Below are positions 7,038-16,348 of a DNA stretch of 33,390 nucleotides, piece by piece; the first letter of the stretch is position 1, and each line of letters opens with the position of its first letter. A program made the position numbers and the translations under genes. The notes beneath the pieces were generated by a model that was not told the origin of the DNA, made no database searches, and saw only the letters and a program-made list of their open reading frames with translations. Source of the stretch: Bacteroidaceae bacterium. GTDB taxonomy: Bacteria; Bacteroidota; Bacteroidia; Bacteroidales; Bacteroidaceae. The stretch lies in assembly GCA_016280855.1 (NCBI GenBank), contig JAEEHP010000208.1, forward strand, positions 1 to 33,390. Direction: 5' to 3'.

Positions 7038-7811
7038 ATGAAACACAAGATAATGCTCGCCGCCCTGCTGCTCGTCCTCCCGACAGCGCTGGCGGCGCAG
7101 AAGAGCGACAAATGGACGGAGTGGGGCCCGGGCGGCCTCACCGGCGGCGGATGGATCGTCCGCGTAGGCTATGTCATCGGCGGCACATCACCGCTGCCCG
7201 TGCCTGCTGAGATACGCGCCATCAACTCCTTCAAGCCCTTGGGCGGCATCACCTTCGGCGCCGACTACTACCACATGTTCACGCGGCGCGTAGGCTTGCA
7301 GGCGGGCGTGCATTTCTTTCACGAAGGCTTCTCGACCAGCGCCGACGTGAAGAACTACCGAATGGGTATCACGCAGGGAAACAACTACCTTGAAGGCAAT
7401 TTCACGGGCGTCGATGTGACCAACACGACGTTGACGGGCATCACCATTCCCTTGGCAGCCACATTCAGGCTCTCGCCGCGATGGAACGTAGGCGTAGGTC
7501 CCTTCTTCTCGTTCGTCGCCAAAGGCACTTTCGACGGCGAGGTGACCGACGGCTACCTGCGCGAAGGAGATCCCACGGGACAGAAGATCGACATCACGGC
7601 AGACAACCCTGCGACGTACGACTTCGCCGCCAACATGAACCATTTCTACTGGGGACTGGAGTTCGTCTTCGACTACAAGGCAATGAAGCACCTGAACGTC
7701 TTCGGCGGCTTCGACTGGAGCCTTACAAGCATCTTCCCCAAGTCGTTCGTGACGGTGCCCTTCAACATGTATCCGCTCTACGCTAAGATCGGCGTAGCGT
7801 ATAGGTATTGA
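7038..7811 (+). CDS. Outer-membrane beta-barrel protein
   Basis: A 257-residue protein with a cleavable signal peptide (MKHKIMLAALLLVLPTALAA, then QKSD). The mature part alternates hydrophobic and polar residues in strands such as GGITFGADYYHMF, VGLQAGVHFF, WNVGVGPFFSFVAKG, YWGLEFVFDYKA and LYAKIGVAYRY, ending in an aromatic residue as outer-membrane barrels do. It resembles the PorT-like/OmpA-like barrel superfamily (PF13568 type), probably 8-10 strands. It follows a PCMD lipoprotein gene by 20 nt, so it may anchor or export that protein. The exact function is unknown. The stop codon TGA is itself the first bases of a GTTGACAA word-repeat run. Confidence 0.72.
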   Translation: MKHKIMLAALLLVLPTALAAQKSDKWTEWGPGGLTGGGWIVRVGYVIGGTSPLPVPAEIRAINSFKPLGGITFGADYYHMFTRRVGLQAGVHFFHEGFSTSADVKNYRMGITQGNNYLEGNFTGVDVTNTTLTGITIPLAATFRLSPRWNVGVGPFFSFVAKGTFDGEVTDGYLREGDPTGQKIDITADNPATYDFAANMNHFYWGLEFVFDYKAMKHLNVFGGFDWSLTSIFPKSFVTVPFNMYPLYAKIGVAYRY

Positions 7812-7847
7812 CAAGTTGACAAGTTGAGAGTTGAAAGTTGAAAGTTA
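7808..7847. repeat. GTTGAC-type word repeats after the barrel gene
   Basis: Five or so units (TTGACAAG, TTGACAAG, TTGAGAG, TTGAAAG, TTGAAAG) begin on the stop codon of the upstream barrel gene and end 17 nt before the next ATG. They are the same word as in the cyd leader, on the same plus strand. Confidence 0.75.
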
Positions 7848-7863
7848 GATAATAAAAAAAATT

Positions 7864-10800
7864 ATGAAGAAATTATGTTTTTTGATTGCTGCGTTGACCA
7901 CCGTGATGGCGGCGCAGGCGCAGTACCAAATCCAAAATGGCGGATTCGAACAATGGGAACGCGAAGGCGAAGCCAGCGTCGAGCCGATGAACTGGAACTC
8001 GTTCATGACCGCTTCCGGTGCTCTGGTCAGCATGGCCGGCACACAAGTAGAGAAAACCACCGATGCGCACTCCGGCTCGGCTGCCGTACGCATCTTCGGA
8101 CGCTCGGTGTTCGGCGTCGTGGCGCAGGGCAACCTGACCACCGGCCGCATCAATATGGGCAGCACGAATGCAACTGACGCTTCGGGCAACTACAACTACA
8201 CGGATATGTCCGACGGCGCATTTAACCAGCCCTTCACGGGTCTGCCTGATGCCCTCCGCTTCTGGGTGAAGTCATCGTGTGCCTTCGGCGGCGGCAGCAG
8301 CTGCTATCTTCATACTGCCGGCTACTACCAGGAGCCTGCAGCCAATGACATCACCGCCACACGCATCGCCAAGGCCGAGAACACCGCCATTCCCAACAGC
8401 GACAGCTGGCAGGAGGTCATCGTTCCCTTCACCTACGACGTCACTGACGGCACACGTCCTGCCTACGCCCTCCTCTCGCTGATGACGAGCGGTCAGCCCG
8501 GCAAAGGTAACAAGAACGACTGGATGATCATCGACGACGTGGAGTTCTTGTATTACAGTGAGTTGGAGACAGCCATCTGGAACGGCAGTGCCGTGAACTT
8601 CACGAACAACGCCGCCACCATCGACGGCCAGTACGACGAGTCGCTGCTGCGCCTGCGTATCAAAGGACAGGGCGCTAAGGTCATTCGTACCTACGACGAA
8701 GGCAGCCTCACACTCACCATACTCATCGAGGGCGACGACATCAGCGTCAACCCCGACAATACCCACACTTACACCATCACCTTCACCGGCAACGAGAACC
8801 CCGACGGCCCCGTAGGACCCATCATCGACCCCGACGAGCCCACGACGGGCAGCGCGCTGATTCCCAACGGCTCCTTCGAGCAGTGGAAGGACGCCTGCGG
8901 CAAGACCATTTTCGTAGGGGGCAACGAACAGCAGCGACCCGGCACGGAGCCCGAAGGATGGAGTGGCAGCAGTATCACGTATAGGGTGTTGCTCAGCACC
9001 AAGCGTGAGACGTTGGTCGAGGAGGTGGACGGCATGTCGGGCAAAGGCGTGAAGCTCACCAATAAGAGCACCAATCCCACCATCTATGTCTGGGATACCT
9101 ACGTCCATCCCGCCTACATCACGCTCGGCACGCCATGGTTCTACCACACTCCCACTGCGCTCGGCGACCTCGACGGCGGCACCTATGGCGGACAGAGTTT
9201 CAACCGACGTCCTGATGCCATCCGCGGCAACTTCCGCCGCTCAGACCCCAACGGCAATGAGCTCGCACACATCATCGCCTACCTCTGGAAAGGAACGTTC
9301 AAGAGCAAGATTGGAAAGAAAGGAGCGCCCGGAACAGAAGCCGAGAACGTCGATCGCGCCATTATGGGCAAGGACAGCAACGTCTCCGGCGACGGACAGC
9401 TCATCGCCTCCTGCGACTACACCTTCGCCTCGACGATCAACGGCAACTGGCAGACCATCACCGTGCCCCTCGACTACGTGTCCGGCGAAGGCTCCGACCT
9501 GCCCGAGAAGATGAACATCATCATCTCGAGTGCCGACTACTGGAACCACAACAACATGAAGGTCAACAACACGTTAGAGGTGGACGACCTGGAGTTCGTG
9601 TACTACAGCGAACTGAGCGAGGCTACCTACGACGGCAGCCCCATCGACTTCTCCAACGGCGAGGCACGCATCATGGCGGAATACGACCCGTCGCTGCTCA
9701 CCCTCAAGGCTGACGGCCGCGGCGCTTCCATCCACACGGAATTCAACGAAGCGCAGAAGCTGCTGACCATCATCGTGTCGGGTTCTGACGTCGCCGAGAA
9801 TCCTACCAACCAACACACCTACACCGTGCTCTTCGGCCCGCAGGTGGTGCGCAGCGTGGAGTACACCGACCTCATCAAGGTGACCATCAACGACTATTCC
9901 AGCACGCCCAAGCGCACGACCATCACCCTCGAGGAGATGGACAACGGCGTGACTAACTTCATCCTGCGCAACTTCACCATGGGCGAGGTCGATAACCCCA
10001 CCTACGTCGGCACCATCAAGCTCGAAGACCTGCATTTCAACGACGACAAGACCTTCCACGAAGAACGCAGCATCGTCATTCAGAACGGCGATATGCCGGC
10101 TGGTGCCAGCTGGATGGGACCGTCGCTGGGCGAAGTGCCGATCAGCATGGATGGTGTCATTCGCAACGACTCGCTGCTCGTGAAGATTACCATCGACATG
10201 ATGGCCAAGCTGAACCAGAACATCGTCGTCGTCTTCGGCGAATCGCTCATCAATGAGCTGGAGCGCCAGGAGAACCCCGACGAGCCCGAGCCCGAGGGTG
10301 GCAAGACCATTCACCTCGAAGGCACTCACACCTATACCGACAACCTCGTCGTTTCGCTCAACGGCGAAGCCAACCCGCCGATGGAGACCAGCATCAAGGT
10401 CGTCTTCCACGACAATGGCACCCTCGACCTCTCGCTCGAGAACTTCATGATGGAAGAGGACGGCGAGGTGATGGGCGTAGGCAATATCGTCCTGCAGAGC
10501 GTGCCCTTCGTGACGCGTGCCGGCAAGGCTTATGCCACTTTCAGAACCACCGAGAACGTCAACATCACGGCAGGCAGCGACCCCAGTGTGATGTGGATGG
10601 GTCCGATGCTCGGCTCCATCCCCGTATCGCTCAGCGGAAAGGTTGGCGAGGATAAGCTCTACTGCGTCATCGACATCAATATGGCCGGCATTGGCGTCAT
10701 CCATGTGACCTTCGGCGCTGACCAGGGATGGCCCGAGATCGGCGGTGAACCCGAAGTAGATCCCATCCTGCAGGATCGCATCTATACCTCGTTGCTCTCT

Positions 10801-11316
10801 GTCACCGTGAACGGCGAAACGAGTCATCCCGAAGAAGCTGTGGTGACGATGACTGTCAACGACGATGGCACGGTCAACCTCTCGCTCAACGACTTCTGGC
10901 TCGCCACCGAGGACGGCATGAAGACGCCCATCGGCACCATCGAGCTCAAGAACATCCTGCCCGTGGCCGTGGCCGACAAGGACTACTATATGTTCATGAC
11001 ATCCAACAGCATCACCATTCAGCCGGGCAGCGACACCAGCCTCGAATGGGTCGGTCCCTATCTCGGCGAGATTCCGGTGTCGATGTCTGGTAAGATCGCT
11101 CTCTCGAGCTTCTTCACCTCCATCAGCATTTATATGGCTTCGATGAACGAGAATGTGATGGTCACCTTCGGCGCTGATTTCACCGACGCCATCAATGACG
11201 TCGTCGAACGTCGTGCCTCACAGCCGGGCATCTACAGCCTCGCCGGTCAGCGTCTCAGCAAGGTGACACGTGGCGGCATCTATATCATCAACAACAGGAA
11301 GGTCGTTATCAAGTAA
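7864..11316 (+). CDS. Secreted multidomain protein: PCMD-type modules, calycin-like repeats and sorting tail
   Basis: This 1150-residue protein has a type I signal peptide (MKKLCFLIAALTTVMAAQA). It then contains two tandem copies of a PCMD-type module. Copy 1 starts at NGGFEQWERE (about 25) and copy 2 at NGSFEQWKDA (about 335). Each ends with an E-F-V/L-YYSEL strand and a trailing Ig-like part (about 227-310 and 577-655). Three calycin/lipocalin-like repeats follow at about 664-790, 822-953 and 971-1104, each with an NF/DF-W/M strand, a WMGP-x-LG-x-IP-V/I-S core and an ending V-x-V-x-FGA/E. The C-terminus (PGIYSLAGQRLSK ... GGIYIINNRKVVIK) resembles a type IX secretion sorting tail. It is probably exported across the outer membrane and held at the surface. 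The ligand is unknown; the calycin fold suggests binding of a hydrophobic or small molecule. Confidence 0.8.
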   Translation: MKKLCFLIAALTTVMAAQAQYQIQNGGFEQWEREGEASVEPMNWNSFMTASGALVSMAGTQVEKTTDAHSGSAAVRIFGRSVFGVVAQGNLTTGRINMGSTNATDASGNYNYTDMSDGAFNQPFTGLPDALRFWVKSSCAFGGGSSCYLHTAGYYQEPAANDITATRIAKAENTAIPNSDSWQEVIVPFTYDVTDGTRPAYALLSLMTSGQPGKGNKNDWMIIDDVEFLYYSELETAIWNGSAVNFTNNAATIDGQYDESLLRLRIKGQGAKVIRTYDEGSLTLTILIEGDDISVNPDNTHTYTITFTGNENPDGPVGPIIDPDEPTTGSALIPNGSFEQWKDACGKTIFVGGNEQQRPGTEPEGWSGSSITYRVLLSTKRETLVEEVDGMSGKGVKLTNKSTNPTIYVWDTYVHPAYITLGTPWFYHTPTALGDLDGGTYGGQSFNRRPDAIRGNFRRSDPNGNELAHIIAYLWKGTFKSKIGKKGAPGTEAENVDRAIMGKDSNVSGDGQLIASCDYTFASTINGNWQTITVPLDYVSGEGSDLPEKMNIIISSADYWNHNNMKVNNTLEVDDLEFVYYSELSEATYDGSPIDFSNGEARIMAEYDPSLLTLKADGRGASIHTEFNEAQKLLTIIVSGSDVAENPTNQHTYTVLFGPQVVRSVEYTDLIKVTINDYSSTPKRTTITLEEMDNGVTNFILRNFTMGEVDNPTYVGTIKLEDLHFNDDKTFHEERSIVIQNGDMPAGASWMGPSLGEVPISMDGVIRNDSLLVKITIDMMAKLNQNIVVVFGESLINELERQENPDEPEPEGGKTIHLEGTHTYTDNLVVSLNGEANPPMETSIKVVFHDNGTLDLSLENFMMEEDGEVMGVGNIVLQSVPFVTRAGKAYATFRTTENVNITAGSDPSVMWMGPMLGSIPVSLSGKVGEDKLYCVIDINMAGIGVIHVTFGADQGWPEIGGEPEVDPILQDRIYTSLLSVTVNGETSHPEEAVVTMTVNDDGTVNLSLNDFWLATEDGMKTPIGTIELKNILPVAVADKDYYMFMTSNSITIQPGSDTSLEWVGPYLGEIPVSMSGKIALSSFFTSISIYMASMNENVMVTFGADFTDAINDVVERRASQPGIYSLAGQRLSKVTRGGIYIINNRKVVIK

Positions 11317-11343
11317 CATTTCAACAATTATAGTCTTTGTGTC

Positions 11344-12123
11344 ATGAAACGGACAATAGTATGCCTCATCGCGCTGACGCTCTTCGCCGGCATCGCTCAG
11401 TCGGCGAAGCGTAAGCCGCAGCGCGTGCGTCTCGAGACGACGGCGGGTACCATTCGCGTGGAGCTGAGCGACGAGACGCCTATCCACCGCGATAACTTCG
11501 TGAAGCTCTGCCGCGAGGGATACTATGATGGCACCCTCTTCCACCGCGTTATCAAGGATTTCATGATACAAGGCGGCGACCCTGACAGTCGCGTGCGATT
11601 CGTCAAAAATGGCGATTCCATCGCGGAAGATGCGAGCGTGAGTGCCAAGGTTGGCGGCATAAGGTATGTGCAGCAGCACAATGCCGACAGCACTTGGCTC
11701 TCACCCTCACATGACAAGGCGTTGGGCGACGGCGGACCCGACTACACGCTGCCTGCCGAATTCGACCTGCCTTGGCTCTACCACGTGCGCGGCGCCTTGG
11801 CTGCGGCACGTGAGAGCGACGACGTGAATCCCGAGATGCGCAGCTCCGGCTCGCAGTTCTACATCGTCTATGGTCGATCCTTCGGCGAGGGATCGCTGGG
11901 CAAGGTGCGGGCGGCGCTGGCAGAAAACGATATTGAGATGAATCGCGAGATGTGGAACGACTACCTCCAGCAAGGTGGTGCGCCCCACCTCGACGGAACG
12001 TACACCGTTTTCGGCCGTGTCATCGACGGCATGAAGGTCGTCAAGCTTATCCAAGCCACACCGACGGATAAGGACGATCGTCCCATCGACGACGTCATCA
12101 TCTTGAAAGCTGTTGTGGAATGA
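11344..12123 (+). CDS. Periplasmic cyclophilin-type peptidyl-prolyl cis-trans isomerase
   Basis: This 259-residue cyclophilin speeds cis-trans isomerisation of Xaa-Pro bonds. A signal peptide (MKRTIVCLIALTLFAGIAQS) without a lipobox cysteine sends it to the periplasm. The catalytic block FHRVIKDFMIQGGDP is at 66-80 (Arg68, Phe73 and Gln76 equivalent to the human CypA Arg55, Phe60 and Gln63), GSQFYIV at 169-175 and VFGRVIDGM at 222-230. His215 stands where human CypA has Trp121, as expected for a cyclosporin-insensitive bacterial form. A long insert of about 65 residues between these blocks is common in Bacteroidetes members. It starts 27 nt after the large secreted-protein gene and probably shares its transcript, which would suit a chaperone for exported beta proteins. 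Confidence 0.92.
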   Translation: MKRTIVCLIALTLFAGIAQSAKRKPQRVRLETTAGTIRVELSDETPIHRDNFVKLCREGYYDGTLFHRVIKDFMIQGGDPDSRVRFVKNGDSIAEDASVSAKVGGIRYVQQHNADSTWLSPSHDKALGDGGPDYTLPAEFDLPWLYHVRGALAAARESDDVNPEMRSSGSQFYIVYGRSFGEGSLGKVRAALAENDIEMNREMWNDYLQQGGAPHLDGTYTVFGRVIDGMKVVKLIQATPTDKDDRPIDDVIILKAVVE

Positions 12124-12169
12124 TGATTGATGAATGAAACGATAGACCTTAACCTTAAAATTTAATGAT

Positions 12170-12198
12170 TGCCATTGTCGATGAAATCGGCAGTTTTT
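12170..12198 (+). terminator. Weak intrinsic terminator candidate after the cyclophilin gene
   Basis: TGCCATT (12170-12176) can pair with AATCGGCA (12185-12192) with one bulged C across an 8-nt loop, followed by TTTTT at 12194-12198. It is placed correctly between the cyclophilin gene and the next promoter, but the stem is short. Confidence 0.35.
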
Positions 12199-12274
12199 AA
12201 TAGCTCAAAGGTGTAATATCGGTATTTTTAAGACTTTTTACCGAATTTCGCGTTCTTTTTTAAATAAAAGTTAT

Positions 12275-12282
12275 TAACTTTG
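12275..12282 (+). promoter_or_regulatory. -7 promoter box of the DUF4493 cluster
   Basis: TAACTTTG matches the Bacteroidetes -7 consensus TAnnTTTG and sits 61 nt upstream of the first DUF4493 gene in an A/T-rich stretch. No other match of this quality precedes the later genes of the cluster, so one promoter may serve all ten. A clear -33 TTG is not seen. Confidence 0.55.
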
Positions 12283-12343
12283 TGCCGTTTTATGAACCAT
12301 TTGGTAATTTTTCATCCAATTTATAACCACAAATGACAAGACA

Positions 12344-13183
12344 ATGAGAAAAAATGTATTTTTCATGTGCCTTTCTTTAGGTTGCGCAGGACTCCTCTCT
12401 TCCTGCAGCTTCGAGAACAATTTCGATGCTGAAGTGGCGGAGCAGGCCGCCGGTCAGAAAGGTAAGGTGACGTTTGACCTCGCCTCGAGCGTGGAATTCG
12501 TCACGGGCACACGTGCAGTGGACGAGAGTTCGTACCAGAACTTCGACAACTACACGGTTAACATCATTGACGGAAGGGGCAACAGCAAGTTCTCCGGAAC
12601 GTACGCTACGTTGCAGACCCGTCTGCCGCTGGAACTGGATCTGGGTTCCTATTCCGTCACTGCCTCCTACGGCACCGAATTTGCCGCTTCGCGCGACGGC
12701 TTCAAGGTTGAAGGCAGCAACACATTTACGATTTCTGCAGCCAATACGGTCACTTCGACCGTCAACTGCACCCCCACAGCTGGTAAGGTGCTGGTTGCTT
12801 TCGACGCCTCCATGGCCACGTACTACGACACCTACAGCGTCGATTTCTCCGGTACGGCCGCTCTGGGCAGCAGCGTAGCCCATTGGGGTAAGGACGACAC
12901 GGCTCCCTATTACCTGGCTTTGAACGAAGCAGGCGAGACGGTCACTTATACCATCTACCTCACGGCAAAGACTGATTATGCTACCTTGCAGGAAGGCAAT
13001 AAAGTTACTGATGCAACCGCCACAGGTTCCTTTACCCTGCAGCGCAACACGGCCAAGAAACTCACCATCAGACCTAACTACACAGCCTCGACGGAGGGTG
13101 GTCTGGCCATCACGGTGACAATCGACGACAGCACCAACGACAAGCCTATCGACATCGAGGTTCCCGTCAGCTGGATCAATTGA
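12344..13183 (+). CDS. DUF4493-type surface lipoprotein 1 (possible pilin-like subunit)
   Basis: A 279-residue lipoprotein with lipobox LSSC (Cys21). It is the shortest-motif member of the seven-gene DUF4493 family here: an early KVTFDLA strand, Thr56-Arg57 (GTRAVDES), a YTVNIIDGRG strand, LDLGSYSVTASYG, NTFTISAANTVTSTVNC, and a C-terminal beta region ending VEVPVSWIN. The spacing Cys-36-Arg and the strands that follow resemble FimA/Mfa1 prepilins, which are cut after such an arginine. That similarity is my inference from layout; DUF4493 has no established function. It is the first gene of the cluster, 61 nt from the -7 box and 39 nt before the next gene. Match to the family is weaker than for its neighbours (no PYY-x-G motif). 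Confidence 0.72.
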   Translation: MRKNVFFMCLSLGCAGLLSSCSFENNFDAEVAEQAAGQKGKVTFDLASSVEFVTGTRAVDESSYQNFDNYTVNIIDGRGNSKFSGTYATLQTRLPLELDLGSYSVTASYGTEFAASRDGFKVEGSNTFTISAANTVTSTVNCTPTAGKVLVAFDASMATYYDTYSVDFSGTAALGSSVAHWGKDDTAPYYLALNEAGETVTYTIYLTAKTDYATLQEGNKVTDATATGSFTLQRNTAKKLTIRPNYTASTEGGLAITVTIDDSTNDKPIDIEVPVSWIN

Positions 13184-13222
13184 TATTATTTGAAACATCG
13201 ATAAACAGAAAAACTCCATACA

Positions 13223-14506
13223 ATGAAAAGATATAAGTTATTTCTTGGATGTGCAGCTGCTTTGGCGCTTGCCAGTTGTGTGAGCGAGGACATCTCGAAG
13301 CTTACGGGCAAGGATGCCGGGCATCTCGAAGTGAGCGTAGAGACTCAGCTGCCGATGAAGACGCGTGCCGATGTTTACACCGTCACCAACTTCCCTGTGA
13401 CCATTTATGAATCCAACGGAACCACCAAGGTCGCCAGCTATGACGCCGTGAGCGCCATGCCGGCTGCCGTGCTGCTTCCCGTCGGCGACTATGTGCTCGA
13501 GGCACATTCACCCGGCGTCATGGAAACGATCATGACCACACCTTATTATAAAGGTACGGAAAACTCCACCATCATCAAGGAAACGACCACGCAGAGCACC
13601 ATCACGTGTAAGCAGGCCAATACGTCTGTTACCGTTCACTATGATCAGGACTTCATCGCCCTGTTCACGACGTGGACGATCACCTTCGACGATGGCACCA
13701 ACAACGCTTTGAGTTTCACCAACGACGACGGCGTGTCGCCCGCTACCCTGTACTGGGATCTTGGCGAGGGCGCTGAGCGCCTGACCGTCACCTTCCGCGG
13801 CGTCAATCGCGACGGTACCGTCACGGCCAGCATGGTGCTGACGAAGTCGCAGGCCACGGAGACGTACGACGGCCAGAGCACCAACTTCTCCGGCGGCGAT
13901 GGCATCGTCGTCAACTTCACTCCGACGGAGGCTACCACAGGTTATGTGACCATCGGCATCACGGCTTCGATCTTCGGTCTGGATGCTGAGGAGGTTCCCG
14001 TTGTCGTGGAAGTGGTTGACAACGGACAGTTCACGCCCGATCCCGGCAACGATCCCGTTACTCCCGATCCTCAGCCCAGCAGCTCCATCACGCTGACGCT
14101 GCCTGCTCCGCTCACGTTCTCGATGGGCGAAGGTGGTTCCTTGGACAAGAGCCTCGGCAACACCATCATCCAGGCCGAGGACGGTATCCGCAGCCTCATG
14201 GTTACGGCAGAATCCAGCAATCCTGATATGGTCGCATCCCTCGAGGCCGTCGGCGCTGGCTATGGCCTTGACTTCGTCGGCGCTGGCGTGGAAGTCGTCG
14301 GCAACACCGACCTTGTCAGCTTCTTCAGCGGCCTTGGTCAGACGTTGAGCGTTCCTGCACAGGGCGACACGTCCTATGAATTCCCCATCGGTAACTTCTT
14401 CGTCCTCTTAGATGTCATGAGTGGCACCCACACCTTCCACTTGACCGTTACTGACATGAACGGCGCGACGAAGAGCGGCACGGTCGTTATTACCGTCAAC
14501 GAGTAA
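13223..14506 (+). CDS. DUF4493-type surface lipoprotein 2 with C-terminal extension
   Basis: A 427-residue lipoprotein, lipobox LASC (Cys19). The DUF4493 part spans about 33-270: GHLEVSVETQ strand, Thr47-Arg48 (KTRADVYT), FPVTIYESNG, LPVGDYVLEAHS and TPYYKGTENS. A proline-rich linker (about 272-290, DPGNDPVTPDPQP) leads to a second beta domain (about 290-427) ending THTFHLTVTDMNG ... GTVVITVNE, which looks Ig/cadherin-like. The linker plus extra domain sets it apart from the single-domain members and could make it a tip or adhesive subunit if the family forms fibres (inference). It lies 39 nt after lipoprotein 1 and 39 nt before lipoprotein 3, in a co-directional cluster. Confidence 0.82.
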   Translation: MKRYKLFLGCAAALALASCVSEDISKLTGKDAGHLEVSVETQLPMKTRADVYTVTNFPVTIYESNGTTKVASYDAVSAMPAAVLLPVGDYVLEAHSPGVMETIMTTPYYKGTENSTIIKETTTQSTITCKQANTSVTVHYDQDFIALFTTWTITFDDGTNNALSFTNDDGVSPATLYWDLGEGAERLTVTFRGVNRDGTVTASMVLTKSQATETYDGQSTNFSGGDGIVVNFTPTEATTGYVTIGITASIFGLDAEEVPVVVEVVDNGQFTPDPGNDPVTPDPQPSSSITLTLPAPLTFSMGEGGSLDKSLGNTIIQAEDGIRSLMVTAESSNPDMVASLEAVGAGYGLDFVGAGVEVVGNTDLVSFFSGLGQTLSVPAQGDTSYEFPIGNFFVLLDVMSGTHTFHLTVTDMNGATKSGTVVITVNE

Positions 14507-14545
14507 AGCACAAACAGTAGATTAACGTCAAAAAGACTAAATGAT

Positions 14546-16324
14546 ATGAAAAAGATATTTTCCGTTATCGCCATCCTCTCCATGACGCTGGTTGCTGCTT
14601 CCTGCTCCAGTGATGCGGACGAGTTGGCCAATGCACAAGTGGGCTATCTCAAGCTCGGCGTTGTGACCAATGGCACGACGTTAACCCGTGCCAGCGCTCC
14701 TAACGGCTATGATGCTACACAGCTCTACGTTGAGGTGAAAAATGCAGCCGATGAGGTCGTGTTCAGCACTGACGATATTGACAACGAAAGCCAGCTCGCC
14801 AACGGCCAGTACCTGACCTTGGCTCCCGGACAGTACACTGTCGTGGCTCATTCCTACAATTGGGATGGCAATGGCTCTGGCTTCAATACACCTTATTATT
14901 ATGGCGAGACTACGGTCACCGTGAAGACGAAGACCGTGACCACCGCCAAGGTGACCTGCACGCTGGCTAATGTGAAGGTGACCGTGAACTTCTCGCAGGA
15001 TTTCCAGGAGAGCTTCGCCCGTGCCACCTCGACGGTTGAATCCGCTGTGGCCGGCGTCAGCGCTCAGGCTTTCACCATGGGTTCCGACAAGGGCTCTGCC
15101 TACTTCCCCGTCGGCGACCTGACGGCTTACCTCTCGGTGTTCAACAAGGCCGGTCAGGGCTATAGCCACATGAAGGAGATCACGGGCGTTCAGGCTCGCG
15201 ACCACTACATCATCAATTACACGGTGGCCGCTTCCGGCAACCAGGGCAAGGTGACGGTTAAGGTTGACCCGAACACCAACACGTACACCTACACCTTCGA
15301 AGTACCCCGTAAGGGTGGCACCAGCCTCGCAGCCTACTCGGCCAACGCCTGGAGTTCCTTCGCCTTCATCGAAGGTGGCGTCACCGCCAAGAAGGGCGAC
15401 TTCGACCAGTCGAAGCTGCAGCTCCAATATAAGGCAGCCAACAGCGCCACGTGGAGCAGCATAGCTGCCAGCGACCTCACCATCAACGGCGATGACCTCA
15501 GCTACAAGCTCACGGGCTTGACACCTGAAACGGACTACACCTATCGCTTCGCCTACATCACCGCCGACGAGGAGGTCTTCAGCGCCGAAAGTTCCTTCAC
15601 GACCGAGCCGCAGACGGCACTCTACAACGGCGGTTTCGAGGATTGGTACAGCGTAGGCAGCTACTACAGTCCGAATGCCGATGCCAGCACCAAGTTCTGG
15701 GATACGTCCAACCCAGGTTCCGCCAGCTTTAACTTCATCGTCTCTTCGCCTGATGAGTCCTTCAAGCATAGTGGCTCGAAGTCCGCTAAGCTGGAATCGA
15801 AGTATGCTGTCATCAAGCTGGCTGCCGGTAGTATCTACACCGGAACCTTCGGCAAGGTCAGCGGTACCAGCGCCACCATCAACTGGGGTGTGCCCTTCAC
15901 CGGACGTCCCACGGCGCTCAAGTGCTACATCAGCTATGCGCCCGGTAGTGTCAATCGCGGTACCAAGCCCAGTATCGCCACCGCTCCCGAGACGGGCGAG
16001 AACGACCATTGCGGCGTGCGCATCGCTCTCATGACCAAGTCAGTGACGATCAACAACAGCTCTAGTGCGTGGTACTTCCCCGATTGGGAGAACGATGACT
16101 TCGTCGTGGCTTACGGCTACTATGAGCAGAGCGCCAGCGACAACGGCCAGTGGCGTGAGCTGACGATTCCGCTCACCTACCACAGCCTGACGAAGCAGCC
16201 GACGCACATCCTCATCACCGCAGCATCCAGCGCATACGGCGACTATTTCTACGGTTCTGACTTGTCTGTGCTCCATGTCGATGACTTCGAGCTGATCTAT
16301 GGCGACACGCCCACTGTACAATAA
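14546..16324 (+). CDS. DUF4493-PCMD fusion surface lipoprotein
   Basis: A 592-residue lipoprotein, lipobox AASC (Cys20). The DUF4493 domain (about 32-255) shows GYLKLGV, Thr47-Arg48 (LTRASAPN), LYVEVKNAADE, LAPGQYTVVAHSY, TPYYYGETTVTV and LANVKVTV. A fibronectin-III-like linker follows (about 265-355, LTGLTPETDYTYRFAYI), then a PCMD domain (about 358-592) opening NGGFEDWYSVG ... KFWDTSNPGS and ending VLHVDDFELIYGD. It physically links the two protein families of this cluster, which argues that they work in one structure. The PCMD part is close to that of the lipoprotein at 17309-19072 (shared SKY-x-VIK-x-AAG-S/N-I and SS-K/A-YGDYF motifs). Export to the cell surface is expected; ligand and assembly are unproven. 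Confidence 0.86.
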   Translation: MKKIFSVIAILSMTLVAASCSSDADELANAQVGYLKLGVVTNGTTLTRASAPNGYDATQLYVEVKNAADEVVFSTDDIDNESQLANGQYLTLAPGQYTVVAHSYNWDGNGSGFNTPYYYGETTVTVKTKTVTTAKVTCTLANVKVTVNFSQDFQESFARATSTVESAVAGVSAQAFTMGSDKGSAYFPVGDLTAYLSVFNKAGQGYSHMKEITGVQARDHYIINYTVAASGNQGKVTVKVDPNTNTYTYTFEVPRKGGTSLAAYSANAWSSFAFIEGGVTAKKGDFDQSKLQLQYKAANSATWSSIAASDLTINGDDLSYKLTGLTPETDYTYRFAYITADEEVFSAESSFTTEPQTALYNGGFEDWYSVGSYYSPNADASTKFWDTSNPGSASFNFIVSSPDESFKHSGSKSAKLESKYAVIKLAAGSIYTGTFGKVSGTSATINWGVPFTGRPTALKCYISYAPGSVNRGTKPSIATAPETGENDHCGVRIALMTKSVTINNSSSAWYFPDWENDDFVVAYGYYEQSASDNGQWRELTIPLTYHSLTKQPTHILITAASSAYGDYFYGSDLSVLHVDDFELIYGDTPTVQ

Positions 16325-16348
16325 TCTGTAAATCCCCATTCTCTGATA

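Noticed and set aside
9574..10827. Minus-strand open frame of 417 codons opposite the calycin-like repeats
   Set aside because: It mirrors the plus-strand repeats and has no signal peptide, domain or start context; an artefact of codon use in the real gene.
14681..16009. Long minus-strand open frame (442 codons) opposite the DUF4493-PCMD gene
   Set aside because: It is antisense to a gene with a lipobox and recognisable domains. Its product is Arg/Gly/Val-rich without motifs, as expected for the complement of high-GC codons.
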